Source of the DNA: Oscillospiraceae bacterium UBA3851
GTDB lineage: Bacteria; Bacillota; Clostridia; Oscillospirales; Oscillospiraceae
Assembly (NCBI GenBank): GCA_002392625.1
Contig: DGHJ01000018.1
Span: 3,683 to 10,717, forward strand
Reading direction: 5' to 3'
Length of the DNA: 7,035 nucleotides
In this document: piece after piece, positions 1-3,780 of the stretch
How the letters are laid out: each line of letters starts with the position of its first letter
Position numbering within the stretch: position 1 is the stretch's first letter
Made by a program: the position numbers and the translations under genes
The notes under the pieces: generated by a model
Databases searched by the model: none
What the model was told of the DNA's origin: nothing
What the model saw: the letters and a program-made list of their open reading frames with translations, nothing else

Positions 1-1385
1 ACGCCGGCGTCCATCAGAGCCAGCGTGGAGCCGCAGATGGAGCCCTGAGAGGTGGAGCCGTTGGAGGACAAGACCTCGCTGACCACGCGGATGGCGTAGG
101 GGAACTCCTCCACAGGGGGGATCACGGGCAGCAGGGCGCGCTCAGCCAGAGCACCGTGACCGATCTCACGGCGTCCGGGGCTGCGGGCCGGCTTGGCCTC
201 GCCCACGGAGTAGCCGGGGAAGTTGTAGTGGTGCATATAGCGCTTCTCGGTCTCCTCCCAGATGGTGTCCAGCTTCTGGTTGGCGGACAGGGTATCGAGA
301 GTGGCGACGGACAGCACCTGGGTCTGGCCGCGGGTGAACAGGCCGGAGCCGTGTACACGGGGCAGCACGCCCACTTCGGCGGCCAGGGGACGGATCTCGT
401 TCTTCGCTCGGCCGTCCACGCGGTGGCCCTCCAGCAGCCAGGCCTTGACGATCTTCTTCTGGAATTTGTAGGTGATCTCCTCCAGGTACTGGTCCATGTT
501 GGGGAACTCGTCCAGATACTTCTCGTGCCAGTGCTCGATCATCTCGTTCCAGCGGGCCTCGCGGACGTTCTTGTCGTCGGTGTCCATGGCGGCCTTGGCC
601 TCGTCCATGAAGTCGGCCACGATGCGGTCAAACAGCACCTGGTCGAAGTCGGCGTGGGGATAGTCGAACTTGGGCTTGCCGATCTCGGCCACCATCTGAT
701 TGATAAGGGCGACCTGCTTCTGGTTCTCCTCGTGGGCGGAGCGAATGGCCTCGAACATGACGTCGTTGGGCACCTCGTTGGCGCCGGCCTCGATCATGAC
801 CACCTTCTTGCCGGTGGAGACCACGGTCACGTCCAGATCGCTGATCTTGCGCTGCTCGGCGTCGGGGTTGAACACCAGCTTTCCGTCCACCAGACCAACC
901 TTCAGGGCGCCCACAGGGCCGTTCCAGGGAATGTCGGAGATGGCCAGAGCGGCGGAGGTGCCGATGAGGCCGCAGATCTCAGGGGAGCAGTCGTGGTCCA
1001 CGCTCATAACGGTGCACATGACGGACACGTCGTTGCGGAAATCGTAGGGGAACAGGGGGCGGATGGGGCGGTCGATGACGCGGGAGGTCAGGATGCCCTT
1101 CTCGCCGGGACGGCCCTCGCGGCGGTTGAAGCTGCCGGGGATGCGGCCCACGGCATACAGCTTCTCCTCGAAGTCCACGCTCAGGGGGAAGAAGTCGATG
1201 CCGTCACGGGGCCGGGGGGCTGCGGTGACGCAGCACAGCACGCTGGTGTCGCCGTAGGTGACCATGACGGCGGCGTTGGCCAGCTCGGCCAGCTTGCCCA
1301 CCTCCAGGGAGAGGGGCCGGCCTGCCAGGTCCATGGTGTACTTGCGATACTTGGGGAACTGGCGATGGGTGATGATGGTTGACAT
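1..1385 (-). CDS. pnp: Polyribonucleotide nucleotidyltransferase (PNPase), N-terminal 461 codons, cut by the window start
   Basis: PNPase degrades RNA 3'->5' by phosphorolysis, releasing nucleoside diphosphates, and acts as a cytoplasmic trimer in mRNA turnover. The reading frame is open from the ATG at 1385 to the window edge. The visible protein holds the first RNase PH domain (about residues 10-210) with the diagnostic GRIPGSFNRREGRP at 80-93 followed by SRVIDRPIRPLFP, then the all-helical linker, then most of the second RNase PH domain (FTRGQTQVLSVATL and the HHYNFPGYSVGEAKPAR block). The family is about 700 residues long, so the rest of the catalytic core and the KH and S1 RNA-binding domains lie outside the window. 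The start is supported by AAGGAG at 1401-1396, ten bases before the ATG. It lies downstream of rpsO, the conserved bacterial order, but behind a strong terminator. A long structured leader precedes it. Identity is seen directly in the motifs; nothing suggests damage. Confidence 0.97.
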   Translation of the reverse strand, partial: MSTIITHRQFPKYRKYTMDLAGRPLSLEVGKLAELANAAVMVTYGDTSVLCCVTAAPRPRDGIDFFPLSVDFEEKLYAVGRIPGSFNRREGRPGEKGILTSRVIDRPIRPLFPYDFRNDVSVMCTVMSVDHDCSPEICGLIGTSAALAISDIPWNGPVGALKVGLVDGKLVFNPDAEQRKISDLDVTVVSTGKKVVMIEAGANEVPNDVMFEAIRSAHEENQKQVALINQMVAEIGKPKFDYPHADFDQVLFDRIVADFMDEAKAAMDTDDKNVREARWNEMIEHWHEKYLDEFPNMDQYLEEITYKFQKKIVKAWLLEGHRVDGRAKNEIRPLAAEVGVLPRVHGSGLFTRGQTQVLSVATLDTLSANQKLDTIWEETEKRYMHHYNFPGYSVGEAKPARSPGRREIGHGALAERALLPVIPPVEEFPYAIRVVSEVLSSNGSTSQGSICGSTLALMDAG

Positions 1386-1392
1386 GGTTTGT

Positions 1393-1429
1393 TTGCTCCT
1401 TTTCGTTCAGTTTCCCGCGGAAGGAGCAA
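1393..1429 (-). promoter_or_regulatory. pnp Shine-Dalgarno and matching anti-Shine-Dalgarno
   Basis: On the minus strand the pnp ribosome binding site AAGGAGCAA (1401-1393) has a perfect 9-base complement, TTGCTCCTT (1429-1421), lying 19 bases upstream in the leader. Pairing the two would hide the whole Shine-Dalgarno sequence. The same anti-Shine-Dalgarno segment also forms part of the downstream arm of the long leader hairpin (1414-1513), so the two structures exclude each other. The complementarity is seen directly; that it controls translation is inference. Confidence 0.5.
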
Positions 1430-1513
1430 GCCGTTTAGCACTTGAAAACGCGTCCCCGGCATGGCCGGAGGCCCATTTTCAAGTTCTAAAAGCCCTGCCC
1501 GTTCCTCCGCGGG
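1414..1513 (-). promoter_or_regulatory. pnp: Long imperfect hairpin in the pnp leader RNA
   Basis: A roughly 100-nt inverted repeat stands just upstream of the pnp ribosome binding site. The base pairs cccgcgg (1414-1420) with ccgcggg (1507-1513). The middle pairs acttgaaaa (1440-1448) with ttttcaagt (1476-1484), flanked by a tttag/ctaaa pairing. The tip pairs ccggc (1456-1460) with gccgg (1464-1468). Between these blocks are bulges and wobble pairs, giving around 30 or more pairs. In E. coli a long pnp leader stem is cut by RNase III and then trimmed by PNPase itself, giving autoregulation. A similar role here is an inference by position and shape, not by sequence match. A transcription terminator is unlikely because no T-tract follows it in the minus direction. 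Confidence 0.65.
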
Positions 1514-1636
1514 GCGGATGGTTTGGATTGGCGAAATGTGAAATAAGCGGCAGACTGCGTTGATTTGCGGAGAGGCCTCGACACGCATGGGGGGATGTGA
1601 GGGGGGATGGGAGTCCCCCTTCACGTGAAATCATAT
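1514..1636. other. Gene-free stretch between the rpsO terminator and the pnp leader hairpin
   Basis: This part of the gap of about 360 bases between rpsO and pnp contains no convincing gene; the frames open here are short or run antisense to pnp. It should contain the pnp promoter, since a strong terminator lies upstream. The best -10-like element on the minus strand is TATGAT (1636-1631), but no good -35 sits 16-18 bases before it, so no promoter is called. A perfect 10-bp palindrome, TTCACGTGAA (1620-1629), lies just downstream of that -10-like element and could be a protein-binding site. The rest includes G-rich runs (1589-1613) without recognisable structure. Confidence 0.4.
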
Positions 1637-1668
1637 GTTTTTCAAGCTTTTCCAAAAGCTTGAAAAAC
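1637..1668. repeat. Perfect 15-bp inverted repeat overlapping the rpsO terminator tail
   Basis: gtttttcaagctttt (1637-1651) is exactly complementary to aaaagcttgaaaaac (1654-1668), with only two bases between. On the minus strand the first arm contains the T-run that serves as the tail of the rpsO terminator, so this hairpin can form in RNA only when transcription reads through. It may act as a second stop or as an RNA end or processing structure; which one is not visible. Confidence 0.6.
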
Positions 1669-1709
1669 CCTTCATCATATCGGCAAATGCTTGCCGATAT
1701 GATGAAGGG
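1663..1709 (-). terminator. Rho-independent terminator of rpsO
   Basis: A perfect 19-bp stem, 1668-1686 with 1691-1709, has a 4-base loop. In the minus direction it is followed immediately by TTTTT (1667-1663), the classic intrinsic terminator form. It lies about 35 bases past the rpsO stop codon and should separate most rpsO transcription from pnp. E. coli likewise has a terminator between rpsO and pnp, with partial readthrough. Confidence 0.85.
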
Positions 1710-1738
1710 CGGTGCGCAAGGCGCACCACCCTGTTTTT
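1707..1738 (+). terminator. Small GC hairpin with a plus-strand T-run
   Basis: ggtgcgc (1711-1717) pairs with gcgcacc (1721-1727) around a 3-base loop, and after one mismatch ggg (1707-1709) can pair with ccc (1729-1731). On the plus strand TTTTT follows at 1734-1738, so it has terminator form against transcription running towards the 3' end of rpsO. No plus-strand gene lies upstream, so it may instead stabilise the rpsO mRNA end. The outer ggg is shared with the rpsO terminator stem, so the full versions of the two stems compete. Confidence 0.4.
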
Positions 1739-1744
1739 CCTCGA

Positions 1745-2011
1745 TTACTTGCGCAGGCCCAGCTTGGCGATCAGGGCACGATAACGCTCAATGTCCTTCT
1801 TGGCCAGGTAGTCCAGCAGACGACGGCGCTTACCGATCATCATCTGCATACCGCGGCGGCTGTGGAAGTCGTGGGGATGCACCTTCAGATGGGCGGTGAG
1901 CTGGTTGATCCGCTCGGTCAGGATAGCGACCTGGACCTCAGGGGAACCGGTGTCGGTCTCGTGGGTGCGGTTGGCCTCGATAATAGAGGTCTTCTGATCT
2001 TTCAGCATCAT
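1745..2011 (-). CDS. rpsO: 30S ribosomal protein uS15
   Basis: The gene encodes an 88-residue protein, the normal length for S15, which binds the central domain of 16S rRNA and nucleates assembly of the 30S platform. Family hallmarks are visible: GSPEVQVAILTERINQLTAHLK at residues 23-44 (T22 precedes it), the HxxDFHSRRGM block (HPHDFHSRRGMQMMIGKRR) and the closing LLDYLAKKDIERYRALI. Two ATGs stand in tandem (2011 and 2008). The ribosome binding site AGGTGG (2026-2021) is 9 bases from the first and 12 from the second, which slightly favours the first, although many homologues start at MLKD, equal to the second. It is transcribed with its own leader and terminator, downstream of a ferredoxin gene and upstream of pnp on the same strand. 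S15 represses its own translation in several bacteria; the leader here has pairing features that fit such control. Confidence 0.98.
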   Translation of the reverse strand: MMLKDQKTSIIEANRTHETDTGSPEVQVAILTERINQLTAHLKVHPHDFHSRRGMQMMIGKRRRLLDYLAKKDIERYRALIAKLGLRK

Positions 2012-2018
2012 TGTGGTT

Positions 2019-2085
2019 TTCCACCTTTCTCAAAATATTGCCCGCGGTCTGAGTGGCGGGACAGGTGAAATCGATCCGCGTCACC
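2019..2085 (-). promoter_or_regulatory. rpsO: Structured rpsO leader with alternative Shine-Dalgarno pairing
   Basis: In the minus-strand RNA, TTTCACCT (2070-2063) can pair over 8 positions (one G-U) with the Shine-Dalgarno region AGGTGGAA (2026-2019). The same TCACC (2068-2064) can instead pair with GGTGA (2085-2081) upstream, freeing the Shine-Dalgarno. Between them CCCGC (2060-2056) and GCGGG (2045-2041) make a 5-bp hairpin. A short GTGG/CCAC stem (2024-2021 with 2016-2013) also overlaps the ribosome binding site. The pairings are seen directly. Autoregulation by S15 is known in other bacteria with varied leader shapes; assigning it here is inference. Confidence 0.45.
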
Positions 2086-2124
2086 AAGAGGGGGGCTTGT
2101 TACGCATTTGTCGCGTACTTTGTA

Positions 2125-2167
2125 AGATTACCACACCGAATATCATTTGTAAAGGACAATTTTTCAA
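2125..2167 (-). promoter_or_regulatory. Candidate rpsO promoter region (two overlapping options)
   Basis: On the minus strand two sigma-A-like pairs overlap. One is TTGAAA (2167-2162), 17 bases, GATATT (2144-2139). The other is TTTACA (2153-2148), 17 bases, TAATCT (2130-2125). Each has five of six matches at -35; the first has four of six at -10, the second three of six. Either would give an rpsO leader of about 105-120 nt, which includes the paired segments near the start codon. The first -35 lies inside the hairpin after the ferredoxin gene. Confidence 0.45.
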
Positions 2168-2190
2168 AAAACGGGGCGTTTTTTGAAAAA
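2160..2190 (-). terminator. Probable terminator after the ferredoxin gene
   Basis: A perfect 14-bp stem pairs 2160-2173 with 2177-2190 around a 3-base loop, starting 5 bases past the ferredoxin stop codon. The stem is A/T-rich with a CG core next to the loop, and T-runs lie inside the descending arm in both directions. That resembles a bidirectional but fairly weak intrinsic terminator. Its outer sequence (TTTTTCAA...TTGAAAAA) matches the ends of the hairpin at 1637-1668. Confidence 0.5.
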
Positions 2191-2195
2191 ACAGG

Positions 2196-2387
2196 TCAGT
2201 GGATCTGGATAGCCCCGGTGGGGCAGCTCTCCGCCGCCGCCACGGCGTCGGAGAGCAGCTCCGTGGGGATCTCGTCGGTGACGGCCTGGGCGCTGCCGCC
2301 CTCGTCGGGCAGATGGAACACCTCCGGGCAGATGGTGGGACACAGGCCGCACTGGATGCAGGCCTTTTGCAGAACGTTTGCGTGCAT
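2196..2387 (-). CDS. Small single-cluster [4Fe-4S] ferredoxin
   Basis: A 63-residue soluble electron carrier. Residues 10-21 read CIQCGLCPTICP, and a remote CPTGAI follows at 55-60. In mono-cluster ferredoxins the cluster is held by the first three cysteines (C10, C13, C16) and the remote one (C55). The fourth cysteine of the motif, C20, has no second-cluster partners and no other cysteine for a disulfide, unlike the pair seen in Desulfovibrio ferredoxins. Between the motifs lies an acidic, alanine-rich stretch typical of such proteins. The start is secured by AAGGAGG (2402-2396), 8 bases before the ATG. It stands upstream of rpsO on the same strand and diverges from the GntR/ABC operon. No partner enzyme lies nearby, so it is probably a general low-potential carrier of the anaerobic cell. 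No convincing promoter was found for it in the divergent gap. Confidence 0.93.
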   Translation of the reverse strand: MHANVLQKACIQCGLCPTICPEVFHLPDEGGSAQAVTDEIPTELLSDAVAAAESCPTGAIQIH

Positions 2388-2450
2388 ATTACGCGCCTCC
2401 TTGTTTGATGTGCCCTCAGTATGCCCCGGAAAAGGCTGGAAAATTCCCTC

Positions 2451-2479
2451 TTGACAAAACCGACGGCCCAGTGTATGCT
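2451..2479 (+). promoter_or_regulatory. Sigma-A promoter of the gntR-ABC operon
   Basis: A perfect -35 TTGACA (2451-2456) is separated by 17 bases from TATGCT (2474-2479), which matches the -10 consensus at four of six positions. Transcription would start near 2486, giving a leader of about 40 nt. This also excludes the longer possible GntR reading frame starting at 2421. Confidence 0.85.
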
Positions 2480-2503
2480 AACTGTACTAATTCAGTTAAT
2501 ACA
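2472..2503 (+). promoter_or_regulatory. Putative operator of the GntR regulator
   Basis: An inverted repeat, TGTACTAA (2483-2490), 5 bases, TTAATACA (2496-2503), matches at seven of eight positions and spans the expected transcription start. A third similar half-site, TGTATGCTAA (2472-2481), overlaps the -10 box. Counted another way, GTGTAT..TAACTG (2471-2484) mirrors CAGTTAATACAC (2493-2504) with two extra bases. A repressor here would block the promoter. YtrA-type GntR proteins generally bind palindromes in their own promoters, so autorepression is the natural inference. Confidence 0.6.
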
Positions 2504-2525
2504 CTTGAAAGGGAGGGATGCGCGT

Positions 2526-2891
2526 ATGATCCATCTGGACTACCGGGACGCCCGGCCCATCTACGAGCAGGTCAAGGACGGCCTGCGCCGGCTGATGGTG
2601 ACGGGGGTGCTGCGCAGCGGCGACAGGCTGCCCTCGGTGCGGCAGTTGGCCACGCAGCTGACGGTGAATCCCAACACCGTGGCACGGGCCTACAGTGAGC
2701 TGGAAGCGGAGGGCTTCGTGTGTACCGTGGGCGGCAAAGGCACCTTCGTGGCCGAGGGGCAGGAGCCCAGCGACGGCCGCAAACGGGAGCTGACGGAGCG
2801 GTTGATCCCCATCCTGCAGGAGCTGCGGGAGCTGGGGCTGACGCGGGAGGAATTCCTGCAACTTTGGGAAGGAGGCGAGAGCCGTGCTTGA
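2526..2891 (+). CDS. GntR-family transcriptional regulator, YtrA type
   Basis: A 121-residue DNA-binding repressor. Residues 11-75 form the GntR winged helix: PIYEQVKDGLRRLMVTGVL, then GDRLPSVRQLATQL, the recognition helix around NPNTVARAYSEL (48-59), and the wing GGKGTFV (69-75). The short C-terminal tail (76-121) is two predicted helices for dimerisation with no ligand-binding domain, which places it in the YtrA subgroup. The start at 2526 is chosen because AGGGAGG (2510-2516) lies 9 bases upstream and the promoter fires near 2486; an earlier in-frame ATG at 2421 precedes the promoter. It is the first gene of the operon and its stop overlaps the ATPase start by 8 bases. It probably represses the operon through the palindrome at 2472-2503. 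YtrA in B. subtilis controls an ABC operon induced by some cell-wall antibiotics; the signal here is unknown. Confidence 0.95.
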   Translation: MIHLDYRDARPIYEQVKDGLRRLMVTGVLRSGDRLPSVRQLATQLTVNPNTVARAYSELEAEGFVCTVGGKGTFVAEGQEPSDGRKRELTERLIPILQELRELGLTREEFLQLWEGGESRA

Positions 2892-3780
2892 GGCAAAAAA
2901 CGTGGTCAAGACCTTTGATGGGTTCCGGGCCCTGGACGGGGCCACCATGACGGTGCCCCAGGGGGCCGTTTACGGGCTGGTGGGCCCCAACGGCGCCGGC
3001 AAATCCACCATCATCCGCCATCTGACGGGCGTGTACCGGCCCGACAGCGGCCAGCTGCTGCTGGACGGCGCCCCGGTGTGGGAGAATCCCGCCGTCAAAC
3101 GCCGCATGGCGGTGATCAGCGACGACTGGTACTATTTCCCCCAGGCTTCCATCGCGGAGATGGGCCGGTTTTACCAGGGGATGTACCCCACCTTCAGCCG
3201 CCAGCGGTACGAGAAGATGAAGGCGGTGTTCCCGCTGAAGGAGAAGCAGCCCATCCGCCGCATGAGCAAGGGCATGCAGAAGCAGGCGGCCTTCTGGCTG
3301 ACCATGAGCTGCATGCCGGAGGTGCTGGTGCTGGATGAGCCGGTGGACGGTCTGGACCCGGTGATGCGCCGCCAGGTGTGGCAGCTGCTGCTGGACGACG
3401 TGGCCGCCCGCGGCACCACGGTGCTGGTGTCCTCCCACAACCTGCGGGAGCTGGAGGACGTGTGCGACCACGTGGGCATCATGAGCAAGGGCAAGGTGCT
3501 GCTGGAGCGCAGCCTCAGTGAGCTGCAGGACAACACCGTGAAGCTGCAGGTGGTGTACCCCGGCGCGGAGCCGACGCTGCCCGCGGAGCTGAAGATCCTG
3601 CACCGGTCCAACGTGGGCCGGGTGTATACCTACATCGTCCGGGGCAGCAGCGAGGAGATCCTGCAGCGGATGCAGATCACGGAGCCGGTGCTGCTGGAGG
3701 CCATCCCCCTGACGCTGGAGGAGATCTTTATCTATGAAATGGGAGGTGAGGACTATGCGGTCCGCGACATCGTGCTCTAA
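2884..3780 (+). CDS. ABC transporter ATP-binding protein, YtrB-like
   Basis: A 298-residue cytoplasmic ATPase that would drive the permease encoded next. Visible motifs are Walker A GPNGAGKST (34-42), the signature RRMSKGMQKQ (125-134, with MSKGM in place of LSGGQ, as usual in this branch), Walker B VLVLDEP (147-153), D-loop GLD (156-158) and H-loop SSH (183-185). Where most ABC proteins have the Q-loop glutamine there is SDD (79-81). After residue 200 a regulatory or contact tail ends in LEEIFIYEMGGEDYA, a frequent ending among GntR-linked ATPases. The start is a GTG preceded by AAGGAGG (2869-2875) at 8 bases; it overlaps the regulator by 8 bases. Its last 26 bases overlap the permease gene, so its C-terminal codons also hold the permease ribosome binding site. 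Role by homology: export or sensing linked to envelope stress. The substrate cannot be read from the sequence. Confidence 0.96.
   Translation: MLEAKNVVKTFDGFRALDGATMTVPQGAVYGLVGPNGAGKSTIIRHLTGVYRPDSGQLLLDGAPVWENPAVKRRMAVISDDWYYFPQASIAEMGRFYQGMYPTFSRQRYEKMKAVFPLKEKQPIRRMSKGMQKQAAFWLTMSCMPEVLVLDEPVDGLDPVMRRQVWQLLLDDVAARGTTVLVSSHNLRELEDVCDHVGIMSKGKVLLERSLSELQDNTVKLQVVYPGAEPTLPAELKILHRSNVGRVYTYIVRGSSEEILQRMQITEPVLLEAIPLTLEEIFIYEMGGEDYAVRDIVL

Noticed and set aside
156..1382. Long plus-strand open frame (408 codons) antisense to pnp
   Set aside because: It mirrors the pnp coding frame, is extremely rich in G, V, L, H and D, and lacks a plausible start signal; high-GC codon bias keeps the frame open.
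1712..2068. Plus-strand open frame across rpsO
   Set aside because: It is antisense to an unmistakable uS15 gene and has no family resemblance.
2403..2450. Ferredoxin promoter on the minus strand (CATACT at 2423-2418)
   Set aside because: No acceptable -35 lies 16-18 bases upstream; the match is too weak to call.
2421..2525. Longer N-terminus for the GntR regulator from the ATG at 2421
   Set aside because: The promoter at 2451-2479 lies inside this extension and the ATG at 2526 has the proper ribosome binding site.
3734..3754. Permease start at the ATG at 3734
   Set aside because: The strong Shine-Dalgarno GGAGGTGA lies after this ATG and serves the one at 3755.
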